From: Deltaproteobacteria bacterium
GTDB lineage: Bacteria > Desulfobacterota > Desulfarculia > Adiutricales > JAFDHD01
Assembly: GCA_019308995.1 (NCBI GenBank)
Contig: JAFDHD010000030.1
Span: forward strand, 1-42,886
Reading direction: 5' to 3'
DNA length: 42,886 nucleotides
Shown in pieces: positions 7,063 to 16,251 of the stretch. The position numbers and the translations under genes are program-made. Each line of letters starts with the position of its first letter. Positions within the stretch are counted from its first letter, which is position 1. The notes beneath the pieces are model-generated. The model was not told where the DNA came from, searched no databases, and saw only the letters and a program-made list of their open reading frames with translations.

Positions 7063-9570
7063 TTAAAAAAGATCGTCCAAATCATCCCCGCCAGCGGCGA
7101 GGCCGTATATCTGCATGTACTCTGTTTCCCTTTTAGTATACATCTTATCTTTTTCGAACTGGAAAAAACAGGCCCTTGAATCCGCTAACAATTCCTCCTC
7201 CAGGGCCGACCTCAGGTTTAAAACCCCTTTTATGGAAAATATCTGTTTCTCCTCATCGGCCAGCAGATAGACACCTTCCATATCCGGAACCTCGTTTATG
7301 CCTTCTTTGTCGAATACATGCCATTTTTCCGGCGGGAGCGGGGCCGATTGAATGGCCAATCGAAGATCACAGCTGAGGCATCGGCCAGCCTCCTCCACGG
7401 CCATTTCCTTATTAAAACCCAGATCTATCCGATCAAAGGATGAACTCCGGGCTTCAGCACTCAGGTAAGGGGATTTAACCCTGGGCCAGATGGCAAAATC
7501 ATCCTCCCGGCCCAGTTTTGGCTGTGAACCGACTCTTTCAAAAAAAACTTCATCTATTACCCCGTCGCCACCTAAGTACCGATCAATCGAGGAAGCGGCC
7601 CTCCGGCCCGCGGCCACGGCGTCAATTACCGAGCCGGGCACACGAGTCACGTCCCCACCGGCAAAAACACTTGACTCATTTGTCTGCATGGTATCCGGAT
7701 CCACCTGGATCATACCCTGATAATCAAGTTTAATCCCGGGTTCATCCAGAAAGGCAAGCTCTGTGGTCTGTCCAATTGCCATTAAAACCGTATCCGCTTC
7801 AACGGTCCGGGTTTCAGCCTCGTCATAAACCGGTGCAAATCGTCCTTTTTTATCAAAGACGGATGTACATTTTTTCAGTTCCAACCCGGTTACACGTCCA
7901 TCTTTCCCTAAAAGGCGTTTCAGGCCCCAGCTATTGTGAAATACTACACCTTCGGCCAGAGCGTCATCGCACTCCCATGAATGGGCCGGCATTTCTTCTC
8001 TGGATTCGAGGCAGATTAATCGAGCTGATGTCGCGCCCAGCCTCAAGGCGGTCATGGCCGCATCAATGGCCGTATTCCCCCCGCCGATAACTACAACTTC
8101 CCCTTTTAACTCCATCGGCCGACCCAGATTGACCTCTTTAAGGAATTCGATTGCCCACCGGACCCCGTCTAACTCCAACCCTTCAATCGCCAGACGCTGG
8201 CTTACTTGAGCTCCGACCGAAATGAAAACAGCATTAAAACCCGACTGCTGTAAATCTGCCCATGTTAGGTCACTGCCAACTGAGGTGTTAACCCGAACCT
8301 CGATCCCTGTTTTAATAATGGCTTCTATATCTCTGGCCAGTATGTCCTTAGGTAATCTGTATCTGGGAATACCGAACAGCATCATTCCACCCAGCTCAGA
8401 TTGGGCCTCAAAGACCGTGACCTGGTGACCCTTGTTTTGCAGGTAAAAGGCTGCCGTAAGACCGGCCGGGCCTGAACCGATTACGGCCGCCTTATTTCCA
8501 GTCGAATCGGGCTTGGACCTTTTATCTTTCCCAAATCCGGTCTCATTCTCTAGGGTAAATCGTTTAAGAGCACAGATAGCAACCGGTTCATTGACACTCC
8601 CCCTGCGGCAGACCTCCTCACACGGATGGGCACAGATCGCCCCCAAAACATTGGGGAAAGGGACTTTTTCTCTGATTACTTTTGCGGCCTCTGTAAATTT
8701 ACCTTGCTTGATCAAACGTACATAAGCCGGTATATCTATTCCAGCCGGGCAGGCGGCTACGCAAGGTACTAAGACCTCATTTTTTTTCCCGGCCGGTAAA
8801 CCTTTGTCCATCAAAGCACCCGTCGGGCAGACTTCAACACAAGCCGTACAGAATTTGCATCCGGATTGAGCTAAAGTAGAGGCTGATGTCCCGACAATGA
8901 CCTCACCCTCGGAATTTAAGACAGCGCCCAGGGCTTCAACGCCTCTCAGATCTCCGCACACCCTGACACACCGGGTGCAGCCGATGCAGAGGTTATAATC
9001 GCGTGCAAACAGAGGGTCCTGATCCAAGACCGGCATCGAAGTCGGCGCCCACCTCGGGGTTTCCGCCTTGATACCGATATATTCAGCCACTTTCTGAAGC
9101 TCACAGTTTCCGAATTTGTCGCAGCATCGTTCCTCAACCGGCACATTTATCGAGCAGGTTTCTCTGGTGCATCCTTCCCTCTGAGCACAGGTCAGGCAGG
9201 CGTGGGGATGCTTGGCCATTATGCTCATCAGGTTGTTCTCGCGAATTTCTTTGACCCGCTCGGTATCGGTCAGGATTGACATCCCGTTTTGCACTATCGT
9301 GTCGCATGCCTGAACTATCTCACCGTCTTTTTCTAATTCCACCAGGCAGAGGCGGCATCCCTGAAAACTTTCGTTTGGGCGTTCATTTTCAAAGGCCTGG
9401 CTTCCTTGATAGATTTTATCCACTGGTTTCAGAGAGCGGGAAGGGGGCAGGTCCGGATGAGAGCAGAGGCTGGGTATATATATACCCAACCTTTGGGCGG
9501 CTAGAAGAATGCTGTCGCCTTGCTGAACCTGAACTCTAGTATTGTTTATGGTTATGCTTAAATCATTCAT
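7063..9570 (-). CDS. NAD(P)H:ferredoxin oxidoreductase, NuoG-like iron-sulfur N-terminus fused to a GltD-like flavoprotein
   Basis: The 835-residue protein is built as follows. A [2Fe-2S] domain has Cys36, 72, 75 and 89. A NuoG-type His-ligated [4Fe-4S] motif is HPHACLTCAQREGC (His121, Cys125, 128, 134). Two further [4Fe-4S] motifs lie at Cys195-205 and Cys238-248. A GltD/NfnB-like module from about residue 265 carries two dinucleotide-binding loops (GSGPAG near 365, VVVIGGGNTAIDAA near 484) and a GGD-type FAD motif near 645. Such proteins pass electrons between NAD(P)H and ferredoxin. Its place between the ferredoxin and had genes suggests it reduces the ferredoxin used by benzoyl-CoA reductase, the role proposed for BzdV. 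Whether it uses NADH or NADPH, and whether it bifurcates electrons, cannot be read from sequence. Confidence 0.85.
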   Translation of the reverse strand: MNDLSITINNTRVQVQQGDSILLAAQRLGIYIPSLCSHPDLPPSRSLKPVDKIYQGSQAFENERPNESFQGCRLCLVELEKDGEIVQACDTIVQNGMSILTDTERVKEIRENNLMSIMAKHPHACLTCAQREGCTRETCSINVPVEERCCDKFGNCELQKVAEYIGIKAETPRWAPTSMPVLDQDPLFARDYNLCIGCTRCVRVCGDLRGVEALGAVLNSEGEVIVGTSASTLAQSGCKFCTACVEVCPTGALMDKGLPAGKKNEVLVPCVAACPAGIDIPAYVRLIKQGKFTEAAKVIREKVPFPNVLGAICAHPCEEVCRRGSVNEPVAICALKRFTLENETGFGKDKRSKPDSTGNKAAVIGSGPAGLTAAFYLQNKGHQVTVFEAQSELGGMMLFGIPRYRLPKDILARDIEAIIKTGIEVRVNTSVGSDLTWADLQQSGFNAVFISVGAQVSQRLAIEGLELDGVRWAIEFLKEVNLGRPMELKGEVVVIGGGNTAIDAAMTALRLGATSARLICLESREEMPAHSWECDDALAEGVVFHNSWGLKRLLGKDGRVTGLELKKCTSVFDKKGRFAPVYDEAETRTVEADTVLMAIGQTTELAFLDEPGIKLDYQGMIQVDPDTMQTNESSVFAGGDVTRVPGSVIDAVAAGRRAASSIDRYLGGDGVIDEVFFERVGSQPKLGREDDFAIWPRVKSPYLSAEARSSSFDRIDLGFNKEMAVEEAGRCLSCDLRLAIQSAPLPPEKWHVFDKEGINEVPDMEGVYLLADEEKQIFSIKGVLNLRSALEEELLADSRACFFQFEKDKMYTKRETEYMQIYGLAAGGDDLDDLF

Positions 9571-9594
9571 GAATAATGATTCGGCTTGTATTCC

Positions 9595-9882
9595 TTACCA
9601 GGAATGCCGCAAAGCCCCGGGTTTGCAAGCTTCGATACAAGGCAGAACCGGCCGGTCAGAAACCGGCTTACAGGGTGAACAACTATATTTGATCTTTCTC
9701 CTGTGCCCCTCACTGACCATAACCACCGGCTCTTCTCTGAAAGGGTCGTTGGGGTCCTCTCCGGTTTCAAGGACTCCGTAAGGGCAGGCCTTTTCACAAT
9801 CCCCGCACCCGTCGCAGAGGTCGGTGTCAATAATGATGAAATATTCGCCCGACCCGTCCTTATATCCATAATGGGCAATCAT
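9595..9882 (-). CDS. Ferredoxin, probable electron donor to benzoyl-CoA reductase
   Basis: This is a 95-residue protein with a normal [4Fe-4S] motif CDGCGDCEKACP (Cys23, 26, 29, 33). A second Cys set is spaced differently (Cys68, 71, 82, 86; ending PCIEACKPGA), typical of ferredoxins with an insert before the second cluster. A strong GGAGGAGG ribosome binding site precedes the ATG. It lies 33 bases after bzdP and 24 bases before the oxidoreductase gene. Benzoyl-CoA reductases of class I draw low-potential electrons from such a 2[4Fe-4S] ferredoxin (BzdM-like). Confidence 0.88.
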   Translation of the reverse strand: MIAHYGYKDGSGEYFIIIDTDLCDGCGDCEKACPYGVLETGEDPNDPFREEPVVMVSEGHRRKIKYSCSPCKPVSDRPVLPCIEACKPGALRHSW

Positions 9883-9915
9883 GCCGACCTCCTCCAGACG
9901 CCGATGCGCCGGCGT

Positions 9916-10785
9916 TTATTTCTTGCGTGCCTTTTCGACCAGGGCTTTTCCAAAAAGAGCGCCGCCAATGGCGCCGGCAATCTGCGTATCCAGTTCGGTC
10001 TTCAAAGTCTCTAAACCGAGTTCTTTTTCCAGCCTTTTAATGACTCCAATGTTTTTGGCAATGCCGCCGGTTATGGCAAAATCCTTTTCAACACCGACCC
10101 TTTCCAAAAGGGTTACGATTCGATGGGCCATGGCCAAACAATAAGCGGCTATCACCTTTTTTTTGGGCCAGCCTTGCCTTAAGAGACCTGAAGCCTCGGA
10201 TTTTGCAAAAACCACGCAGGTGCTCGAAACAGGTTCAGGCTCCTCTTCCACCTCAAAAGACTGATCCCCGATCTCATTTATGGGAACATTGAGCAGATCG
10301 GCAAAAACCTCCATGCCCCGGCCCGTACCGGCCGCGCATTTATCGTTCATGAGAAAATCCAGCACCTTACCCCTATGGTCGCAATGAATGGCCTTACAGT
10401 CCTGACCGCCCATGTCCATGACCGTTTTGACCGATGGACCGTACATGAAGTTGGCCCCACGAGCGTGGCAGGCTATTTCAGTAATGGCCTTCTGGGCAAA
10501 AGGAACGTTGACCCGGCCGTAACCGGTGCCCACTGTATATTGAATCCGTTTGATGTCCAGCTCAGTATCTTCCAAGGCCCAATACATGGCCCGATTGGCG
10601 CTGTCAGGGCTGTTCGATCCGGTACGCATATTCGAGTAGCAATAGAGTTCGCCGTCCACCATTACCACCGTCTGCGTACTGACCGAACCGACATCAACCC
10701 CTGCGGTGATAATATCGCCGTCCCTCCAGTCTTTATCAGGGGCCGTCCATCTTGATTCCGTCTATCGCCAATATTCTTCAGCCAT
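9916..10785 (-). pseudogene. bzdP: Benzoyl-CoA reductase ATPase subunit (BzdP/BcrA-like), interrupted by an in-frame TAG
   Basis: This would encode about 289 residues of the BadF/BcrA-type ATPase family, which couples ATP hydrolysis to electron transfer into the ring-reducing subunits. The ATP-binding motif GVDVGSVSTQT, MDMGGQDCK, and the cluster cysteines in NDKCAAGTG and STCVVFAKSE are all present. Reading from ATG 10785, codon 8 is TAG (10762-10764), giving MAEEYWR-stop-TESRW; the frame then stays open to the end. A TGG to TAG change is the simplest cause. Internal restart at GTG 10668 would drop the first phosphate-binding motif and should be inactive as an ATPase. The 31-kDa size fits BzdP rather than the longer BcrA of Thauera. 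A sequencing error remains possible. Confidence 0.8.
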
Positions 10786-10840
10786 CTTATTTCCCTCTCT
10801 TATTTGTTGAGACGACTATCTCCATAAAAACTATAACTAC

Positions 10841-11608
10841 TTATTGATCAGCGGCTATCAGCGCCGCGCCCAAGGCCCCAACGAACTCGGGTTCCTCAGG
10901 TATGTTTATCTCCTGGCCCAGTTCCCGGTTGAGCGAATCAACAAATCCAACGTTTTTGGCCACTCCGCCGATCAAGACCACCTCAGACTCGATACCGACG
11001 CGGCGAACCATGGAGACGATCCGATCGGCAATGGCGTCATGAATGGCCCGGGCCATATCCGGCTTGGGGGTCTTGGCATGGATAAGAGTCACCAGCTCCG
11101 ATTCGGCAAAGACAGCGCACTGAGCGTTCATGGGAACGGCCTGCGTAGCCTTCAAAGATAAAGGTCCCATCTCTTCAAGACTGACTTCCAGGGCCCTGGC
11201 CATGGCCTCAGTAAAGGCCCCGGACCCGGCCGCGCATTTCTCATTGATGGCGAAATCTACCACCTTTCCCTTCTCATTAACCCTGACCGCACGGCCCTCT
11301 TCGGCCCCCACGTCAATCACGATCCGCGCGGCCGGGAAGAGACAAACTCCGCCGCGAGCACCCGCTCCCACTTCAGTGGCCGTATCGTTCTTGAATTTGA
11401 CTTCATTTTTTCCCGCACCGGTAGCTACAACATTTTCGATGTCTATCCATTTAAAACCGGCCTGGTCCATAGCCTCGGCGTAGGCTTTTTCACTGGCCTC
11501 GACGGCGTCAATCCCAGCCAGGACCAGACTTTTTCCTAGGATTTGACCGTCTTTCAAAATAACGACTTTAACGGTCTTAGCCCCGCAGTCTATCCCTGCC
11601 GTAATCAT
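10841..11608 (-). CDS. bzdQ: Benzoyl-CoA reductase ATPase subunit (BzdQ/BcrD-like)
   Basis: This is a 255-residue member of the same ATPase family as the neighbouring bzdP product. Phosphate-binding motifs are AGIDCGAKTVKV at the N-terminus and VIDVGAEEGRA mid-protein, then the cysteines of the bridging [4Fe-4S] cluster in NEKCAAGSG and AQCAVFAESE, then LIGGVAKNVG. The two ATPase subunits are expected to form a dimer sharing one cluster. I start at ATG 11608, which has GGAGG 9 bases upstream; an in-frame codon 7 residues earlier has no site. The gene appears intact, unlike its partner. It sits 101 bases after bzdO, the largest gap inside the operon. Confidence 0.88.
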   Translation of the reverse strand: MITAGIDCGAKTVKVVILKDGQILGKSLVLAGIDAVEASEKAYAEAMDQAGFKWIDIENVVATGAGKNEVKFKNDTATEVGAGARGGVCLFPAARIVIDVGAEEGRAVRVNEKGKVVDFAINEKCAAGSGAFTEAMARALEVSLEEMGPLSLKATQAVPMNAQCAVFAESELVTLIHAKTPKPDMARAIHDAIADRIVSMVRRVGIESEVVLIGGVAKNVGFVDSLNRELGQEINIPEEPEFVGALGAALIAADQ

Positions 11609-11709
11609 GAGGTTAATCCTCCTTATCACCTACCAAATTTTAAAGAAAATCCTTAATGATGTCTCTTTTAATATTTCCCCATATCCCTTGCTTCAAGGAA
11701 GAACGCGGG

Positions 11710-13017
11710 TCAATCCCTCAGTTTCTTCAAATCCAGGGTCTCCATGAAGGTATCAATACGCTGGAGGGTCTGGGCCTCATCGAATTCTCTCTCATCGCCC
11801 ATGTTTCCTTCAAAAATCATGACTGGGAAACCCGCCTCCTGAAGGGCCAGGCGATTCTCAGCGATACCAAGGCTAAGGCCCTCGCATCCCCGATTATAAT
11901 GAAGTAATACGCCATCAAGTTTGGCCTGCCTGGCAATGGCGATCATCAGATCGCTTTTATACTTCGGGGAGTAGAAATGCTGATATTCCGGCTTTTGCAG
12001 GTGCCAGTCCGCCAGCAGCCGGCAGGCTTCCTCCCGGGAACGGGGGCTTTCTTGAGGCATGGGCCGGGGGGTCAAACTGCCTTCCTCCGCGTCATAAACC
12101 CACATGCCTTCCAATCCCCAGGTGTAAAGCGACCCGACAGAGACACATCCGAATTTCTCCATATAGCGGAATATCTTTAAGAAGCCCCAAGGCGGTTGTG
12201 TATCGGACATGACGCGGCACCGTTCATTAGCCACGGCGGCTATACCCCTTTCGACCCGATCCTTCACGTCTTCGTATAGTTCTTCGTAGAAATCGGCCAC
12301 CTCTTTCCAGGATTTTTGAAGCGTGGCCAAAACGTAAAGGGAATACATGCTTTTTTCATCCAATGGCGCCGGGATGCTTTCATTAAACTGGCTGATGCGG
12401 GCCCACCAATGCGTACTGCGGCAGTCATTCATAACCGCTTCGATGAATTTCTCGTCATCGAAAGTGCGGCCGGTTACTTTTTGCAGCCATCAGATACCGT
12501 CCAGAAGCTGACCAGCCACGTAATCAATCTTTTCTTCGGTCATCTCCCCGAACGGTGGGTAAGGGCCTACGGCCACATCCACGCAGTACATGGGTATGTC
12601 CCCTTCCAGGTCCCTCACGGTCTGGTACCATTTGGCGTGGCTGCAACAGATATGGTCCTGCCAGATAAAATCCGGCCTGGGAAAGGGCCCGCCGAAGGCG
12701 TATTTATTTAAAACGATCGAGCCCCAGTAACTTCTCATATAAGAGCATAGGTCTCTGGCGTAGCCGAGTTTTTCAATGGCTTCCTGGCATTCAGTGGCAA
12801 ATTTTCGGTTAAAGGCCACGCTTGCTCCGTAGGGCTCGCTGGTAAGGCTGAAAACATCGTCACCCAGACCGGCCGGGACCGCGTCAAAGGTCCAGGCCCC
12901 GCCGACCCACCTCAGGCCGCCTTTTTCTTTAGCTTGAGCGTAGTTTCGATAGTACTCCTCTCGAAGCTCCTTGGCCTTGCTCCAAAGCTTCAAAGGCTCG
13001 GATTTATATTTGGTCAT
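11710..13017 (-). pseudogene. bzdO: Benzoyl-CoA reductase catalytic-module subunit (BzdO/BcrB-like), interrupted by an in-frame TGA
   Basis: This is a 2-hydroxyacyl-CoA dehydratase D-component (HgdB) family gene of 436 codons. The N-terminal part (codons 1-175) and the C-terminal part (codons 177-435) lie in the same frame, separated by a single TGA at 12490-12492 (QLLDGI-stop-WLQKVTG). Cysteines expected to bind the active-site cluster are seen in the N-terminal half ([17 protein letters not shown]) and near the C-terminus ([10 protein letters not shown]). The stop lies between domains, away from these cysteines. TGG to TGA or CGA to TGA are one-step explanations. Selenocysteine is unlikely here (see rejected notes). 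It follows bzdN by 49 bases. Either the gene is inactivated or one base is wrong. Confidence 0.8.
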
Positions 13018-13066
13018 GATCTTCCCCCACCTGAATTAGATAATAATAATTAATGTAACTAACCTT

Positions 13067-14182
13067 TTAGAACAAGTCTTCCTCCCAGAGTATTTCGAGA
13101 AAGGCTTCAACCCGGACCTTGAACTGGCCGATCGGCACTGTAACATCAAACTCCAGGGTAAGGGTTTTGATGCCATTTTCCTCCAGCGTCTTTTTCAGAA
13201 TGGGAAAATCCAGTTCATGCGGGTCGCAAAATTTCTGCTGCGCCAGTATGGCTCCAGCGACGTTATATGTCTTGGCCAGATTAAGCGTATGGTCCTTCCG
13301 TCTTCTTTCCGGCCAGTCCTTGGTCGGGCAGGGCGGCCTTTGAATATACCGGTCCGCGATTGCCTCGAGCGGATTCCCATCCGTGGCCGTTTGTCCCAGG
13401 AAATACCGGCTGCCGGTGCAGTGATCATCAATGACAAAAATGGCATTCAAGGATTCGACCATCTCGATAAAGGCCGTGTCATCGTTCTCGCTACCCAGGA
13501 TCATCAGACGCGTTTTGTCCTCATTGTCAGAATCTCTATCAGGCAGCTCAGCCAGAACGTCCTCAAGAACACGGCTGTGTTCCTGCTTATCCACCATCTG
13601 GCCGGAAAGGACCATATACATGGATTCGAGTCCGGTGGTCTTTGGATTTGGGTCCTGGTGGGTCAGGTAGAATTGTTCCATGAGCCGTCTGTTGTTATTG
13701 ACGATTTCAATACCTTTCTGCAAGTCATCATCGCTGATAGACCTTCCGGTCCATTTCTCGACTGATTCTTTAAACCGGACCAGTTCAGCGGTAAAAAAAG
13801 GCAGGGCTCTAGGACTCTGGATGTGATGAGGCATGGGCAGGTAATAACCGTAAGGTACTGGAATATGCAGCTGCCAACTGGTAAAGGCCTGTCTGATATG
13901 AAGGCATGACTGGGAAATCATGATTCCGTCAAGATAATCGAACCGTCCCTTAAGTCCTTGAGCCAGGCAGTCCCGGCAGAAGGGACAATACATGGCAAAT
14001 ATATGGGGTTCGGTAAGACTCTGCGGTTCGTGACTTCCTAATATCCTGACCGGGAGGATGTCGGCCGCATACAGGATCTCTTCCGGAACGTACGTGCAGA
14101 AGTAACCCAACACTTTCCCCCCGGTTTTTTCCTTCCAGTTTTTTGCATATTCATGGCGGTTTTCAGTCCATTTCCGAAACAT
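13067..14182 (-). CDS. bzdN: Benzoyl-CoA reductase catalytic-module subunit (BzdN/BcrC-like)
   Basis: This is a 371-residue HgdB-family protein, the smaller of the two subunits that hold the iron-sulfur clusters and bind benzoyl-CoA. Typical features are GYFCTYVPEEILYAAD near the N-terminus, the cysteine-rich YCPFCRDCLAQG near residues 65-75, SQSCLHIRQAF, and the late DHCTGSRYF segment. The frame is uninterrupted. It lies between dch and bzdO on the same strand, 71 and 49 bases away. The pairing with bzdO and two ATPase genes marks a class I, ATP-dependent enzyme rather than the tungsten-containing BamB type common in strict anaerobes. Confidence 0.87.
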   Translation of the reverse strand: MFRKWTENRHEYAKNWKEKTGGKVLGYFCTYVPEEILYAADILPVRILGSHEPQSLTEPHIFAMYCPFCRDCLAQGLKGRFDYLDGIMISQSCLHIRQAFTSWQLHIPVPYGYYLPMPHHIQSPRALPFFTAELVRFKESVEKWTGRSISDDDLQKGIEIVNNNRRLMEQFYLTHQDPNPKTTGLESMYMVLSGQMVDKQEHSRVLEDVLAELPDRDSDNEDKTRLMILGSENDDTAFIEMVESLNAIFVIDDHCTGSRYFLGQTATDGNPLEAIADRYIQRPPCPTKDWPERRRKDHTLNLAKTYNVAGAILAQQKFCDPHELDFPILKKTLEENGIKTLTLEFDVTVPIGQFKVRVEAFLEILWEEDLF

Positions 14183-14253
14183 TTCAATTACCCATCCTTT
14201 CGCCCCCAGAAGCGTGTTTCAAAGACCCCTCTATGGTCAAAGGGCATAAATAT

Positions 14254-15027
14254 CTATCTGCCCTTCCACTTCGCTTTTCTCTTTTCCAAAAAAGCCTTCA
14301 GGCCTTCATTGGCGTCTTCGGTGACCATTAGTTCTTTCATGTATATGTCCTCGATACGCCTCAGCCCATCCTCGACACCCGTATCCCAACCCTCGATCCC
14401 AGCCTTTTTAGCCATCCGAAGGACTACTGGTGAATGAGCCCTCATTTTCGCTATAAACGCCTCGGCCTCTTCTTCAAAACTCTCGACCGGAAAGACCCTG
14501 TTTATTAAACCGATCTCAAGGGCTTCACGGGAACTAATAGTTTCACCTAAGAGAATTAGTTCAATGGCCTTTTTTTGTCCGATCATTCTTGGAAAAGCCA
14601 AGGCGGCAATGGGAGGGAAGACCCCGACCTGTATTTCAGGCTGACCGAACTTGGCCTTTTCCGAGGCCAGAACCATGTCACAGTAAGTGGCCACCTCGCA
14701 CCCGCCACCCAAGGCCGACCCATTTACCAGGGCCAGGGTTGGCAGGCCCAAAGAATCGAGAAGGCGGAATATTCGGTGAAAAACTTCAATCATCCTGGGT
14801 GCCTTGCCATCCATGTGATCTTCCACCTCTACCCCGACGGAAAAGGCCTTCCCCTCGGCCTGGATGACCAGCAGTTTTAGCAAGCTTTTGTCAGCCAGGG
14901 ATTCCAGGGCCTGATTTATCTCTTCCATCATCTCGATGTTGAGCCAGTTGAGAGGCGGCCGGTTGAGAATCAAACGGGCCAGGTCTTCTTCAAGTTCTAA
15001 TTTTATGTGCTGATATGGTAACCCCAT
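14254..15027 (-). CDS. dch: Cyclohexa-1,5-diene-1-carbonyl-CoA hydratase
   Basis: This is a 257-residue enoyl-CoA hydratase/isomerase (crotonase) family protein. It would add water to the dienoyl-CoA made by benzoyl-CoA reductase. The oxyanion-hole segments are seen as AFSVGVEVEDH and NGSALGGGCEVATYCD. An acid residue follows in GQPEIQVGVFPP, where other crotonases carry the second catalytic glutamate. The NRPPLNWLNIEMMEE start is typical of the Dch subgroup. It lies 70 bases after oah and 71 before bzdN in one transcription unit. The crotonase fold alone would not fix the substrate; the neighbourhood does. Confidence 0.88.
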   Translation of the reverse strand: MGLPYQHIKLELEEDLARLILNRPPLNWLNIEMMEEINQALESLADKSLLKLLVIQAEGKAFSVGVEVEDHMDGKAPRMIEVFHRIFRLLDSLGLPTLALVNGSALGGGCEVATYCDMVLASEKAKFGQPEIQVGVFPPIAALAFPRMIGQKKAIELILLGETISSREALEIGLINRVFPVESFEEEAEAFIAKMRAHSPVVLRMAKKAGIEGWDTGVEDGLRRIEDIYMKELMVTEDANEGLKAFLEKRKAKWKGR

Positions 15028-15097
15028 TAGCCGAACCTCCTATTTGCCGGTGTTTTTTTACCTTGGAATCCATAATGAAAAACAGGCCTTCAAATAT

Positions 15098-16234
15098 TTA
15101 AGCCTTGGGTTTGGGCAGAATGGCTTCGGCAAACTCGTCGTCAAAAGTGCGGCCCTCGGCTAAAAGCTGTCTGTATGTTATGTAGTCTATGTTCCTGCTT
15201 CCGGTAAGTTCCTGGGTGTTGAAGGCGTTGAAGCCGACATAGGCCTCCGAGTTCATATTAGCCGCCAGATAGTAAATCTGGCTGCTCTTCAAATGATCCC
15301 AGAAGAACTTTTTCTTAGTCCGAACGCTTTCGATGGTGTTCATTAGGCAGATGAAAGTGGTATTAGTCAGGGTCCAGACCATCTGGCTGACATATTCGTC
15401 CAAAAGGGTCCAATCGGTTTTAAGACCCTTCAGCTCGCTCAGGGCCGCTCGGAACTCTTCTCCTTTTTTAAACTCTCCATAAACGATCTCACCATCCTTT
15501 ACATACTGGTCGGTGATAACTCGCGGATCTCTGACCCATTCACCTTTTTCGTTTTTCTTAACTGGAATGGCCTTGGTGATCATGCCCAGCCTTTCCGCCT
15601 TGTATGCGCTCCACATCTCGTTTGAAACGGCCTGCCACATGGCCTGTTCCATACTGAGGTTCCAAGGCAGAAAATCCGTTGACCCGCCGGTTGGGCTCGA
15701 ACCATGCCGCGTGCCCACCTGTCCGAAGCCGGCCGTATCCGCGGCCACGGTAAAATCGCAGGCCTGGCCGACCTCCTGGCCCCCGCCGATCCTCATACCG
15801 TTGCTGCGGCAGATGACCGGCTTCCGGGCCTTGAGAATGCCGTCAACCATCCCTGAAAACAGGTCCATGTACTGTGAGTATTCAAGGGGCCGTTTGGAAT
15901 AATATTCGGCATACTCCTTGGTATTGCCGCCGGTGCAAAAGGCACGGTCCCCGACCGCGGTGAAAATGATGGCCACCACGTCCCTTTCCATGGAAGCTTT
16001 GTGCATCCCGGCGATGACGCCCTTGCACATCTCAGTGGTGTAAGAATTGTATTGGGCGGCGTTGTTCAAAGTGATCCAGGCAGTATTCAGACCGTCCACG
16101 GTCTCGCCGGTGTCCATGTTTATCAAGGGTTTTTTTTCGTAACTAATGCAAGGCGGCTCGGTTCCGAAATGTTCCTCCCCAAACAGTTGATGATCTTTTA
16201 TTTCATTATCCCTCACAAGCCAATCTAAACTCAT
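15098..16234 (-). CDS. oah: 6-oxocyclohex-1-ene-1-carbonyl-CoA hydrolase
   Basis: This is a 378-residue ring-opening hydrolase of the Oah/BamA group in the crotonase superfamily. It adds two waters to the 6-oxo intermediate and cleaves the ring to 3-hydroxypimelyl-CoA. The group is recognisable from its unusual length (normal crotonases have about 260 residues) and from segments such as CTGGNTKEYAEYYS, MRIGGGQEVGQACDF and GTRHGSSPTGGSTDFLPW. BamA-type genes are widely used as a marker for anaerobic aromatic degradation. It is the first gene of the operon. Its start codon is 18 bases downstream, in transcript order, of a perfect 19-bp palindrome, and the ribosome binding site is weak. Confidence 0.95.
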   Translation of the reverse strand: MSLDWLVRDNEIKDHQLFGEEHFGTEPPCISYEKKPLINMDTGETVDGLNTAWITLNNAAQYNSYTTEMCKGVIAGMHKASMERDVVAIIFTAVGDRAFCTGGNTKEYAEYYSKRPLEYSQYMDLFSGMVDGILKARKPVICRSNGMRIGGGQEVGQACDFTVAADTAGFGQVGTRHGSSPTGGSTDFLPWNLSMEQAMWQAVSNEMWSAYKAERLGMITKAIPVKKNEKGEWVRDPRVITDQYVKDGEIVYGEFKKGEEFRAALSELKGLKTDWTLLDEYVSQMVWTLTNTTFICLMNTIESVRTKKKFFWDHLKSSQIYYLAANMNSEAYVGFNAFNTQELTGSRNIDYITYRQLLAEGRTFDDEFAEAILPKPKA

Positions 16235-16251
16235 TTTAATTTAGCCCAAAT

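Noticed and set aside
12490-12492. TGA in bzdO as a selenocysteine codon
   Set aside because: The position is in a helix-like linker far from the cluster cysteines. The bases after it form only a weak 5-bp stem (AAAGU/ACUUU) without a recognisable SECIS loop, and the HgdB-family homologue I recall (Thauera BcrB) has no Cys there.
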